From assembly GCF_018812025.1 (NCBI RefSeq), contig NC_063053.1:7633123-7697122 (forward strand): 64,000 nt of DNA, in the 5' to 3' direction. This document shows, one piece after another, positions 34,201-46,204 of the stretch. Position numbers and translations under genes: made by a program. The notes below the pieces were generated by a model. That model did not search any database, was not told where the DNA came from, and saw only the letters and a program-made list of their open reading frames with translations. Positions within the stretch are counted from its first letter, which is position 1. Each line of letters starts with the position of its first letter. This DNA is from Megalobrama amblycephala (lineage: Eukaryota; Chordata; Actinopteri; Cypriniformes; Xenocyprididae).

Positions 34201-37200
34201 TGCGTCTTGAGGCCCTCACGTTCTGTGCTGCACTTTTTTTTATAACCATTCCAGACCGCTGCGTATCACGTTTTTATATGCAAAGACGCATTCTGTGTGA
34301 ATGAGCCCTTAGGGTGTGTTCACACTTGTAGTTCGGTTCTCTTAGTTCTGTTGGTCTGGACCAAAAAAGAAATTGATACATTTAGTCCTGGTTTGCTTAG
34401 CATTCACACTGTCTTTTTTAACACCAGACCTAAAGATACAAACAAACAAAAAAAAAAACATATATTTTGCGACTTACCGAGCATTCAAAAAGCGTTTCTA
34501 AAATTGCCAAGTCTGAACACACCCTTAGGCCGTGTGTCCACTAAAGTGTTTTTTCCAGCCACTAGTGTAGTTTTCCAGTTGTTTTCAATGGGAGCGCTGT
34601 GTTTTTTTTTAAATGCCAGGAGTGTAACGAGGCACTTAGTGTCTATTTGTGGAGGAGGGGCGGGACAAATACAACACTGTCACAAAATTCTTGCTGTACA
34701 ATGACATCAATAAGCAGAGAACAAAACAAAATAGATGAGAAATTAATATTGCCGGTCTCCGAACATACATAAGTACTCTGTGTCGACATTTTTAGTCTGA
34801 AACAAATTATCTGGGAAATCAGCTACGAGTAACAGTGCAGCGGATATTCCATATCATGGCTCAACTTGAAAAAAATGCTGCGCTGCTGAAGCGCTCTCAA
34901 ACGCTCACGGCTAGGCGTTTTCAGTAGAGCACCTAGCTTTTTCAGCTGGCTAAAAATGCTTTGGAGGACACACAGCCTTACTCTCATAATGGTGTCTGCT
35001 GTGTTAAAGGTTAATTGTTTTCACATTCAACAATCATTGTTTTTCTTTCAGAGTGGACCTCCACCTGAAGCAGTCAAATCTTCACCTGCTCTGGGAGCAT
35101 CAGAGAAAGCACATAGCAGGAGTCTGTTCTCAGATGATGAAGACTCACAAGTACATCACTTTTCTATTGTCATCATACATAGAACCTATTCTCAGTTTTC
35201 TGATGAAATACAATTAATGCTGGGTCATTGTACTGTTGACAGTGTTCTTAGGTGTAGGAAGGAAGGGGACAGGGTCGGCGTTCAGCTGCTGACTGAGCTT
35301 TTATTTCAATAAATTCAAACGTCCAACAAAAACTGTGCAACGCACAACAGTAAAACAAAATAATCCACAAAGGGCTTCACTCCAGTCTCGGCATATACAA
35401 TCCACAATGGGCTTCACTCCAGCAGTGTTGTCGTGCACCAGCGGCTCAGTCAGCAGTTCCCCTCTCTCTCACCGACTCCTGCTTCTCGCGGCGTTTTAAC
35501 CTGTCTCCGCGCCAATTACTGAAATGAGAAACAGGTGTTCGTGATTTACATTTAACCCACTCACTCACCAAAGATCTCCCGATGCTCTCTCCCGCTGCAG
35601 ACCTCGCTGAACCACGCCCCCCTCGCCTCGCTTTTTTGCAATGATTTTGCTGGTGATATAAAATTAAGCAACAATGTGAATATTGCAGTGATTAATTAGT
35701 ATTTTACATGAGTAATTTTAATACTTCATTACTATATTATAGTATATTAGTAAATCTTCTAAAGGCCCTTTTCTTGAAATCAAAGGACAAACTGGTGTGA
35801 CATCATTTTGAACAAATTCAGTCTAAAATGAAGTTTGTTTCTGGAATTTAAGGGCCTGTTAATACCTGTCCCTTCAAGCATTTTCTCTGATTGGATAGCT
35901 ATCTTATAGCAAACAGACCAGGTGTAAATGCCCTTCGAAACGCTTTCGAGGTGGATTTAAATCCAACTTCATGAAGTAGTTTGAGACTCATTCTAAATGA
36001 AACTGGACAAGTGTTAATGCATCTGTTTGTTGAACCTCATTTTACCCCCAAAATGGTAAAGAGCATCTTTATCGACTACAAGTTGCATAAGACAGTGCTA
36101 CTGCAACACATATCACCACAGATACGGCCCACCACAGATGAGTAGCTGATTATCGATTCAGCAAGCCAAAACCGCCGCAAAGGAAACTGAAAGTTTGCTG
36201 TTGCATCCTGAAGCTTAACACTCAATTATATTCATTAAACATAGTGAGACTAAATTAACTTTCTCTCATATTGCTTTGATCTTGATATTAGCTGATGATA
36301 AAATGCAGCTCATTGATTTTGCTTTTTTGATATTGATTTTCGTTGATGTGTTAAATTTGCATATAGTGTGGGAATTGAAGGTCAAATTTATATTTGTTTT
36401 GTTGAGACCCATTTATGTGGCCAAGTTAAATGTGACCAGTTAAAGGGTTAGTTCACCTAAAAATGATCCATAAAGGTACTAAAAACATATTTAAATCAGT
36501 TCATGTGAGTACAGTGGTCAATATTAATATTATAAAGCGACGAGAATATTTTTGGTGCGCCAAAAAAAACAAAATAACAACTTATTTTGTGATGGCCGAT
36601 TTCAAAACACTGCTTCAGGAAGCATCGGATTATAAATGAATCAGTGTATCGAATCATGATTCAGATCGCGTGTCAAACTGCCAATGGCTAAAATCACGTG
36701 ACTTTGGTGCTCCGAACAGCTGATTCGATACACTGATTCATTTATGCTCCGATGCTTCCTGAAGCAGTGTTTTGAAATCGTCCATCACTAAAGTCGTTAT
36801 TTTGATTTTTTTTTTTTGCCGCACTAAAAATATTCTCGTCGCTTTATAATATTAATATTGAACCACTGTACTCACATGAACTGATTTTAATGTTTTTAGT
36901 ACCTTTATGGTTCTTGAGAGAGGAAATGTCATTGCTCCCTATGCATGCCTCATGGAGCCGAAGATTAACGATGGTCTTATGGGTGTAGAACGGCATGAGG
37001 GTAAGCAATAAATGACAGAATTTAAATTTTTGGGTGAACTAACCCTTTAAAATCGGTGTTTATTTAAAGGTGCAGTAAGCGATTTCTGAGAAATGCTGTT
37101 AAAAGTGGATCGGACTGAGCACCAAAGCACACTTCTAATCAATGAGCAATAAGGGGTGTGTCCACTCATGATGGGGGAGGTGCCTGTGTTGCTTAGCATG

Positions 37201-40200
37201 TTCATGAATTTGGGGGCGGGGCTATCAAGATAGGGGTGTGATCCTTTTAGGTAGGGGATTTCAGATATCAAGTGTTTCTCAGAAATCGCTTACTGCGCCT
37301 TTAAATGAATCAATTCCCTGATGTGTTTACTAAAAATTATTAGTTATGAAATTGATAACTGATGTTTTAGGGTAATAATGTTAGATAAATATCGAGATTA
37401 CCCTTTCAAAATATCTGTTTTAGTTATATCACCCAACCTTAATTACAAACTGACTCCTGATACTTGTCACTGATGTATTTGCTGTTCTTGTTCTTGTTTG
37501 TTTTTAAAGATATTTCCAAGTGAGACTACAAGTAAATTAAAGCCTACCACTCAGAACAAACCCAGCAAAGCGCCACTCTCAATATTTGATGATGAAGAAG
37601 AGGAGGTGATGTTAAGCAACCTTAGTTTAAAGAGATAGATTGTGGGGAAATCTGGATATATTTTATTTCATTCAGTGGTTTTCAACAAGTCTGTTTTGAT
37701 CTTTTAGGACCTTTTTTCATCGACACCAAAGTCCAAGTCAGTTCAGGTCAAAAAAACATCTCTGCCATCCAAGAAACCTGTAGCCAGTTCACTCTTCAGT
37801 GATGACGAGGTATTTTTGCGTTTCAACACTAGTAAAACAATTACAAAACAGTCAGTACTTATTGTAAAAATACAGTAAAAACAACACAAACATGTTGAAA
37901 ACACCATTACGAAATATTTGTACAAAGTTGTCTCTGTATTTTGATGTCATTTTCATTTGTTCATTGTTTTAATCATGTCAGTTTTTCATTTGATAATGCA
38001 TGCTGATATCACATGACATGGCACAATATTTGCTTTATTTTCCAATTATTTGAATGTCAAAATATTTGCAAAATTTGTTTGTATCAGGATCAATGGATGA
38101 GCTCTAAACCCAGCAAAGAAAGCCCAGAAGTGAAGCCCAGTGGAATGAAGTCGAGCGTTAGCGCCCCCTCCAGGCTTCCCAGTGTCAAAGCACCACAGAA
38201 AGATGCCCTTTTTGATAATAATGAGGATGATGATCTGTTTGCAGCCACAAATGAGTCAAGGTTTGTGTATCATCAGTGAACGTACTGAAGTATTGAGAGA
38301 AACACTAAATCATTATGCTGTAAAGTTTTTTTGTTTTTTTTGTGCTCGCAGTAAGAAGTCATCTCAGAGAGTGTCTCTCCTGTTTGAGGATGAAGATGAT
38401 GATGAGGACAAAGAACCTCTTTTTGGCTTCAAAACACCTGCAAATAAAACTCCTTCTGAACCGAAGGTGAGTGTGGCTTAAGTGTCCAAATACTTTTTGG
38501 CTCATGCTTCAAAGAAGTCTCTCACGTTCACCAAGGCTGCATTTATTTAGTCAAAAATCCAGTAAAAACAGCAATATTGTGAAATATTATTGCTATTTAA
38601 AATAACCATTTTCTGTTTTAATATATATTTTAAAAGGTAATTTATACCTGTGAGAGCTGTTGAAATGATGAAATGTTAACTAAAGTAGTTAACTAATGTT
38701 AACTAATGAAACCTTATTGTAAAGTCATACCTGCAAACTAGTTGCTTTTCGTTGAAATTCGCTGTTTTGAATCAAAATATGTAATTTATGTGAATCGTGT
38801 AGATCCGAATACTTTCCCATAGACTGGAGTGAGACCGTAGACGTCAGACAGATCGCTGTAGCGCTTCAGTTTAAGCTAAGACTGAGCATCTTTTCCGCTT
38901 TACACAAAATAAACATGAATGAACATCCGAAGATATGTTGAAAGATACAGTAATCCATATCATGTCACATGTAATCGATCAATCAGTGTTTCAACTTGTC
39001 AGAGTGCACCAGAATTCTTTATTTACATGTTAAAATTCTTTTTTAACATTGTAAATGTCCATCACTTTTAATAAATTTAATGCATCCTTGCTAATTAGAA
39101 GCATTTCTTTCAAAATAAAAGATTTTATTTGCCTGGTCATTTGTAAGTAACTCAGAATAACTCTGTGTTCCAGGCTTCTGGTGTTCCCTCTCTGTTTGAA
39201 TCTACGGAGGAGGAAAATGTGCCCAATGTAGCAAAAGATAAGATAGCAGAAGAGAAATTGTCTGTGGAGAAGAAGCCTGTGGAATCCATTCTGTCCTCTG
39301 ACGACAGCACTGAGATTAAGAAGAAGCCGGCTGGAGCAGTTAGCCTTTTTGGTGGGATCGATATATTAGGAGAAAAGCAAGACACAAGTAAAGTGAGTAA
39401 AATGTTTGCAAAATAATTAAAAGTTATTTTTATGTAAATATATTATATAAAATTTATAGCATAAAATAATAAGTATATATACCTAGATACATGCTCAGAA
39501 AAAAGGGTTATAGAACTGAAGATCGTCTCTTCCACAGAAACAGACAAAGAATCAAGAGGAGATTGCTGATAGTGACGAGCTGCAAAAGGAGGGCCCACCG
39601 CCCATGGAGATTAAGGGGACCAAGGCCAAGAAAACGGCACTGAGTCTTTTCGATGATGATGATGACGATGATGATGATGAAGATATGAACACTGATGAAA
39701 TACTTCCTGTCCCTAAAACATCCAAATCAGCAGAAAAGAATGCACTAAAGGTTAGCAGTGTTAGATTCGGTGCTGTGAGGTGTGAATTTGAATGGAACTT
39801 TAAGTAGGTTATTTAATGTTATTGATTGATTTTGCTTGTGATCTCAGGATCATGGGCCCCTCATGAAGAGCACAGGTGTGTTCCAAGATGAGGAACTCCT
39901 TTTCAGTCACACGCAACAGAGAGACAACGATCCTGATGTAGACCTCTTTGCCACATCTCCTAAACCAGCTGTAAGCTTTTAGACTTTCCATAGACTTTGC
40001 CACTTCATGGTGAGACAGTGGTTTCTTACTGATGGAGGTGTTTTCATTTTACAGGTGTCGTCTCAGAGCTCTGTAGAACCAGTTGCCCCCACACTGTTTG
40101 GGGATGACGACGATGATGACCTCTTTGGTTCAGCAAAGCCTAAAGCTCCTCCGGTAATGTTTGCTCCCCAATTTGTACATTTAACTTTCTGGTGCTCTTC

Positions 40201-43200
40201 GCGTGGCGATCAAAAATGACCAAACTTTTAATTTTTATATTTAAATGTAATGAATGTACTATGTTTTAGTTCGATAATGTTTTTATTTAATATTTTGTAT
40301 TTTTAGGGGATTTTATGGTGCTAAATTTTATTTATGCAGTAGTTATAATCCATTTATTACCTGTTAACCACTTTTTGAGCATGAAAATGAAATTTCCAAC
40401 TTAAAGCATATTTGGAGCACAGACTTAAATTCGGTCTCTTTTTAAAGAAGACACTTGTCAGATATCACCTGCCATCACCTGCTTTCAAATGGAGCGGCAT
40501 TTAATAGACAGAGCCGTAGATCACTGACAAGCTACGCATTATCGCGTTCATTATCGAAGGCGATTCATCTGTGATAATGAACGCGATATTGGGTGGCTTG
40601 TCTGTGATCTACGGCTCTGTCTATTAAATGCCGCTCCATTTGAAAGCAGGTGATGGTGATTTAGCGGCAATCAGGGAACCGGCATTACTGACGAAATGCG
40701 CGTGACAATCGCATGCGATATATCGCCCAGCCCTATTGTCAGATTATTGCTGAAGTGAAAAAAGTTATAAAAAAGTTATAGAAGTTTATTATTGTTATTG
40801 AAAAATGCACAAAAAAACTTTTTTTTAATATGAAATATATATTTTCTAAAACATGTTTTACTTTAAAACTGTGAAAATCAAAGCCATAAATCTAAACAAG
40901 TTGCGTTCCAATTTGAGGTTGATATCGAAAAAAATTTGCATTTTTTGGGCGCAGTATACCAAATGTTTCCACTAGATTAAATTATTTTCCTTTTTTTTTT
41001 TTTTCAGGACTATTTAAGCTTTTTGTATCATGTCCATGATTCTTTGTGTGTGTGTGTGTGTGTGTGTGTATTTTTTTCCTCTACCATTCCAATGAAATAA
41101 AAATTCTAAAAAAAACAAAACAAACATTTTCACAGCACCAGAGGGTTAATAAGTTTTTTTTTTTTTTTTTATGTAAACGGAAATATTTTGTAAATGTTTC
41201 TACAATATTATCCACATGCAGAAAGTACCAGAGAAGCCCAGCAAGCCTAAAACGAACGAAATGGACAAATCAACACTGACATCAAGCAAGGTATGCAGAG
41301 AAATAAATCTGCTTTGTTGCTTTTTAATTTATCTTTATTCAGCAACAGAATATTTATGTGAAAACCATTTGCATGTGTTTATATGTAGCAAATAGAGATG
41401 TAATATTTATGAAATTAAAAGTAATCTATTTTTATGCATTTACATTTTATTAATGATTTATATATTATTATATTTATAAATAATTATTTGTAGAGTAATA
41501 GAATACTTTTTATTTTATTTTATATATTTACCACATATAAAACATATTTTTGGGAGATCTCTAGAACCTATAAAAGTGATTTTTGGTTTTTATCGGTTGA
41601 CTTAAATGTAATTGATATTATTTAATTGCACAGGAGCCTACAAGCCCTCTAAAATCTAAAAAAACTTCCTCAAGGATTGGAGAACTTCAAGTAACGTTTT
41701 TAAAAATAAAATCTCTATACTTTTTATGCTCCATTACTCTCATTGTTTAAACAGTGTTTTCTGTATTTCTATATTCTGTTTGTTACACTTGGCATCCTGG
41801 CATGATCTTTCTTATAAGTCTAAGAAAAGCAGTTCATTTCATTGGGCTGTTGTACGACACCCTTTATCTGTTTTAAATCTATAATTCTGCACACAATATA
41901 TTCCTGCCTGTTAACATTTTCACTTATTCTGGTATACCAGAACATTTGTAGCTTTGCCATAACATTGTTACGCTTTATGCAAATGCTTTACATCGTTAAT
42001 GCACCAACAGGAAAACTCAAGATGCAGCACTCTGCATCTGTCAATGTGCTGTTTACAGTATTTGCAAGGCAGCAGTGTATTGATACTTTCCTTGTTACCA
42101 ACATTGATTACATTGTCATAACATTTGCATACTGATACTACATTCTTTCTTGCATCAGTTTAAAAATTTAAGCCATCTTGATTTATTTACGCAGACCTAA
42201 AATGTGGATTTTACTTTTCTGTTGCTGCCTTGCAAGCACTGCTATGTGCTTCAGGAAATGCAAATCTAGTGTGCTTCTAAAATAGTACAGACCAGTTCCT
42301 CTCTGATCTTGGCATGTGAGCAAAGGGCACTGTGCATATTGATTAGTTTTATCACAGATTAAAAAAAAAACATGTCTTGTTTCTCCCAGGCTGGGTTAGC
42401 TGTCAACCCTGCCAGCCTTCTGCCAGGCGCAGTGCCACGGATTCCAGGAGCTGTCAGCGTAATCCCTGGCATGGCACCCACTTCCCTCTCTGCAGCTACC
42501 AGGCCATTGCCAGCTACCGATACTATCCCTGATAAACAGGCCTCCAGTGAGGGAGGTGTAAGCTTTGACTCGCCCGCTCAGGTCAGCACGCTACAGAATG
42601 CTAACAAGGTGGGTCAGACTGCCGTATGTATGACATCTGATATTCAACAGTGTTTTGATCTGCCTGCATCGACACCACTGTATGCAAACTGAACTGAGCT
42701 GGATGATGACATCACTGTTTACTCCAGTGCTGATATAGATAAATTAACTAAATTAATAACTATTGATTCTTACATCGGAATGAATCAGTACTGAATTGAC
42801 TTAAGATGGACAATGACACCATTTTGGTGACATGTTTTAGGGACACCATTTTCTTTGGCTGCTGTGCAGCCAAAATTATATACCAGTTATCACTGTAAAG
42901 CTGCTTTGACACAATCTGCTTTGTAAAAAGCGCTATATAAATAAAGGTGACTTGACTATTTTTTACAGTTTTAAAAATTGGTTGTGTGAAGGGCTGCATG
43001 ATTAGAGTTGGCTCGATACCACAGTTTTGGCTTCAGTACAATACCAGAATGTAATACGTTGGTGACAAATAAAGATACATTTCTAGTTTTCATAGGCCAC
43101 ATTCCCATAGTTTTTGACCAATTTAAATGACTAAAAAGAAAAAAATTATTTTTATTGTGATTGTTTTAAAAATAAAAATATAAAAATAACACCATATGTA

Positions 43201-46200
43201 CTATAAAAAAAAAAAAAAAAATAATACAAATTAATTTGTATTAATTATTTATATTATACATTTATAGATTTATAGATTATTTATACATTACAATTGTAAT
43301 ATTTATGTCTTAAATATTTAATTTTCAAACAGTAAGCCATTGAGCTTTTATTTTGACGGGTTGCAAGCAAATAAAAATATGCGCTGCCGGTTTCGGAGCG
43401 AAGCTCAGGAACTATGTGTTCATTTACACACATGCAATTGTTGGAGCAGTTGTGGCCTAATGGTTAAATTAACACACACCTGCTTCCTGTTACTCACTCA
43501 TCTCTTCTTCTCCGGTTGAATAGTGGTGCTTGTATTGCACATAATTTGATTCCCGCAGGTTTCGCTCACACCAAAAGATGATCTAAGTGCTGTTCTCATA
43601 AAGCCACTTCTCAAAATGCTTGCGATTGTTCGTGACTTATTGCGCTTAAACATTCAAATACTTATAAAATTACACCAAAATGTCTGTCTTGCCAAGTATT
43701 CAGGTAAATAGTCTGTTCAATGATTCAAATAAATCATCCCTGTTCTGTGTAAGCTTGATTACCCAAATTACTGAAAATATTCAGTAATAACTAAGATATT
43801 AACAAATTATCTGTATGGCGCTATATATGGCAGATTTCCCTGTGGTATCGAAAATGGTATCAAATATCAATATTTTTCAAGGTATCATATCGAAGTTGGA
43901 AATTCCAGTATTGTGACAAACACTACTCTGAAACCAATTGCACTAAGCCATATCGATTTTATTTCAATTTGTTCAGCCCTAGTTGTGAGCCACTGTGATG
44001 AAAACTGCTGTTGTTGGTAGAGGATCCATTCAATGGCCTTTTTTTCTCCTGCAGGGCCGGGCTAAAGGTGCAGTGCGACGGCGGCCGCAAACAAGGGCAG
44101 CAAGACATTTTTCAGCACAGCAATCAGAGGAAGATGTTGGGGAAAGCACCTCTTCACAAGCTAACGAACCAGTTATGGCTGCTTCACTCCCTGCCTTTAA
44201 CCCCGTTTCGGTGCGACCCTCAGCGCTCACTATACCCGTCAGCAGCCCCGCTGCAGCCAAGAGCCCAGATGAAGCAGTCAGGCCAAAGAGATTTCTCGAT
44301 TCAGCAGATGATCTGTTTGATTCGGATGATCTCTTTGCCACAAAGCCCGTTCCCTCTTCTAAACACAAAGCAAAGACCCCTGAAGAGGGCCAAAAGAAAG
44401 CCTCTAAGACAGAGGCCGTCATAACCTCAAAGAAAGACCAGGCCTCATCTATTTTTGACAGCCATGAGGATGATCTTTTTGCCACAGTGAAACCGAAGCC
44501 TGTCCAGAAAGCCAAACACATGACCTTCCTAGATGATGACGATGATGATATTTTTGGAGCAGGAAAGAGTAAAAGTACAGATAGTAAAAACTCCAAAACA
44601 GAGGCCAGTCCTGCAAAACCAGACATTTTCCAGGTAAATATCATTTAGTTTGGTATTACAAATCAATTGAGGTGGTAGGGAGTGGAATGACTGATTTTTT
44701 TCATCTTTATTGACCTTAAATGTTTACAGGATGAAGTGAAAGAACCCCCCAAGGGCCAGAAGAAGCCCAAGGAAGTGTCTTTGGATGCAAGTTTGTTTGA
44801 TGATGACGTTGATATTTTTGCTGACCTGACTGGCACCACAAAGCCAAAGGAGAAGAAAGCAAAGAAGAAAGTGGAGACAAAATCTATATTCGACGACGAC
44901 ATGGGTTAGTTATCTCTGCAAAACACTCTTCACTGTGATTCTTACCAGAGGCCTCATGTATAAAACTTGGCATAGATTTTACCCTAAAAGTTTTCAGATT
45001 TATAAAACCATATATATTCCAGAACCTGAGAAAAATGACCCAGTCAGAGAGCATTTCTCCTCCCCAAAATATTCATATATGGAGCTTACCACACCTCATT
45101 TTACTATGCATAACCTCATCTGCATATCATTTTCATATGCATATTTCCATCCACATGATACTACCACGTTTAACTGAACAAGAAATATGAGATCATATGA
45201 AATGAAGGATTGTAAATATTCTTTGTCATTATTACATTGCAAAAATGTATTCAGTATCCTTGTCTTGTTTTAGAATAAAAATATTCAAATATCCATCAAA
45301 CAAAATACATTTACCAAATTTGTCTACTTTTTGGATAAAGTTGTCATTTATTCTCATTCATTCTGATTGGCAAAATATGCAGTTTTGCCTATAAATTAAA
45401 CAAATTTTAACCGAACAGATGCAGTGTAAATACGATTTTCTTGCAGTAGGGCGTTTTGCACTGACTTTCAAACATTCAAAAAATAAAATGTGTAAATCTT
45501 ACCATTTCGCTTCCATTAAATATAATTGTATTTTTTTTGTATTTTAGTTTGTAACTCCATTAATGGGAGTTTAAAATCATTCTGTTTACTTCATTACTTC
45601 AATCACACCAGCAAATGAGTCTAAAGTGAGTGGATGGTGCGCACATATTTATGCCAATATTATTTTTTTTTATATATATATAAATCATGTGTGTGGAAAA
45701 TTGTTGTACACACATTTCAGTGCCATTTCGTGTGTACATAGTTTCCATGCACATACACTGGTGGTCAAAAGTTTGGAATAAATAAGACTTTTTAATGTTT
45801 TGAAAGAAGCCTCATGTTCACCAAGGCTGCATTCATTTGATGAAAAATACTAACATTGTGAAATATTATTACTTCTTTCAGAAACATTAAAAATAGTAAT
45901 TAATCCAAACTTTTGACCGCCATTGTATCATTTATACATCAGGCCCCGGGTCATTTTAATTTTATGAACATTGGTTTTGAAGGTTAATATGCTCAACTTT
46001 AAACAATAAAGACACAGTTACAAATGTTTACTGGTTTACTGCTCTCATCTCACAGATGACATCTTCTCAGCTGGGACTACAAAACCAACGGTAAAGCCAT
46101 CCTCCAAGTCTAAGAAGAGCCAACCCGCCCAGGATCCCATCTCAAGTGCGGAAACAGGCCACAATATTTTCGATGATCCCCTGAATGCGTTTGGGGGAAA

Positions 46201-46204
46201 CTGA
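28234..46204 (+). CDS. washc2c: WASH complex subunit 2 (FAM21), complete, 31 coding exons
   Basis: Exons: 28234-28362, 28463-28627, 28944-29012, 29146-29319, 30211-30304, 30400-30461, 30688-30741, 31348-31449, 31557-31641, 31736-31801, 32235-32356, 32464-32533, 33124-33174, 33280-33483, 33564-33736, 33808-33915, 35052-35150, 37510-37605, 37708-37809, 38088-38260, 38352-38466, 39174-39392, 39538-39750, 39848-39970, 40055-40153, 41222-41290, 41634-41690, 42390-42608, 44055-44633, 44730-44904, 46056-46204. All phases join; 1404 aa (human about 1320-1340). The head (about 1-220, [41 protein letters not shown]) binds the WASH core. The tail has about twenty acidic LF motifs (such as LFDDDVDIF) that bind VPS35 of retromer and place WASH on endosomes. 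[10 protein letters not shown] (about 1110) is the CAPZ-binding motif. The end is [13 protein letters not shown]. Exons 6-10 and the small exons 12-13 are the least conserved parts. Confidence 0.96.
29364..30040. repeat. Dispersed repeat with GGGGCCAAGCACCGAAGGTG end (washc2c intron 4)
   Basis: A moderately GC-rich block with TTGGCACACTGATGGAGG and TGCAGCGCCACCTACTTG in AT-rich intron DNA, followed by A-rich tracts at about 30040-30150. Only its composition, sharp left edge and short degenerate frames mark it as a repeat; the class is unknown. Confidence 0.45.
31917..32085. repeat. Fragment of the ACTACCGTTCAAAAG family (washc2c intron 10)
   Basis: Left arm AAGGCTGATTTATTTGATTA and right end GACCCCAAACGTTTGTACGG; middle deleted. 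Other fragments in this gene are at about 38530-38665 with 39050-39125 (intron 21) and 45752-45925 (intron 30). Confidence 0.65.
33933..34311. mobile_element. MITE 1 of three abutting elements (washc2c intron 16)
   Basis: Ends TTAGGGGCCATTCACACAGA and TTCTGTGTGAATGAGCCCTTA are inverted repeats. The right-hand TTA is also the left boundary of the next element. Confidence 0.8.
34309..34528. mobile_element. MITE 2 of three abutting elements (washc2c intron 16)
   Basis: Ends TTAGGGTGTGTTCACACTTG and AAGTCTGAACACACCCTTA. About 220 bp. TTA boundaries on both sides are shared with its neighbours, as expected for PIF/Harbinger-type insertion (inference). Confidence 0.8.
34525..34980. mobile_element. 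MITE 3 of three abutting elements (washc2c intron 16)
   Basis: Ends TTAGGCCGTGTGTCCACTA and GGAGGACACACAGCCTTA. The interior contains AAACGCTCACGGCTAGGCG-type sequence. No coding capacity. Confidence 0.78.
35240..35645 (-). mobile_element. LTR-like block in antisense orientation (washc2c intron 17)
   Basis: On the minus strand it carries an AATAAA (35307-35312 on +) and a CpG-rich part with GGCGTGGTT, resembling an LTR U3-R region. GGGCTTCACTCCAG occurs twice in a 37-bp tandem duplication (35364-35434). Terminal TG/CA and target duplications are not resolved, so LTR status is inference. Confidence 0.45.
36440..37050. mobile_element. Long foldback MITE, TTAA-bounded (washc2c intron 17)
   Basis: TTAAAGGGTTAGTTCACC at the left and GGTGAACTAACCCTTTAA at the right. 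Inner arms pair extensively (GGAAGCATCGGA against TCCGATGCTTCC; AAAACACTGCTTCAGG against CCTGAAGCAGTGTTTT). Confidence 0.88.
37063..37305. mobile_element. 243-bp MITE (washc2c intron 17)
   Basis: TTTAAAGGTGCAGTAAGCGA at the left and TCGCTTACTGCGCCTTTAAA at the right, followed inward by TTTCTGAGAAA on both sides. It lies 12 bases from the preceding foldback element. Confidence 0.88.
40465..40740. mobile_element. Palindromic hAT-like remnant (washc2c intron 25)
   Basis: CACCTGCTTTCAAATGGAGC to GACAAGC pairs with GCTTGTC to GCTCCATTTGAAAGCAGGTG over about 70 bases per arm. The right part ends CGCCCAGCCCTA, an hAT-type terminus; the matching left terminus is missing. Confidence 0.65.
41045..41069. 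repeat. (TG)n microsatellite (washc2c intron 25)
   Basis: About 12 TG units. Confidence 0.9.
42609..44054. other. washc2c intron 28, degenerate repeat DNA
   Basis: Contains A-rich tracts (43205-43221), hAT-like AGGGCTGCATGATTAGAG at 42990, and a possible tRNA-like A box (TGGCCTAATGG) at about 43450 with no properly spaced B box. No gene recognised. Confidence 0.4.
44949..45957. mobile_element. Approx. 1-kb inverted-repeat element (washc2c intron 30)
   Basis: Ends AGGCCTCATGTATAAA and TTTATACATCAGGCCC are inverted with one mismatch. The interior includes an ACTACCG-family fragment (about 45752-45925) with AAAGTTTGGAATAAATAAGA, so that family inserted into it or the two lie side by side. Confidence 0.6.

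Noticed and set aside
43440..43570. Possible tRNA-derived SINE or tRNA gene (TGGCCTAATGG A box, GATTCCCGC B-like box)
   Set aside because: The two boxes are about 100 bases apart instead of about 35-40, and no cloverleaf can be drawn; at most a degenerate relic.
44030..44644. 204-codon minus-strand frame
   Set aside because: It is the complement of washc2c exon 29; serine runs reflect the GAT/GAC codons for Asp on the coding strand.
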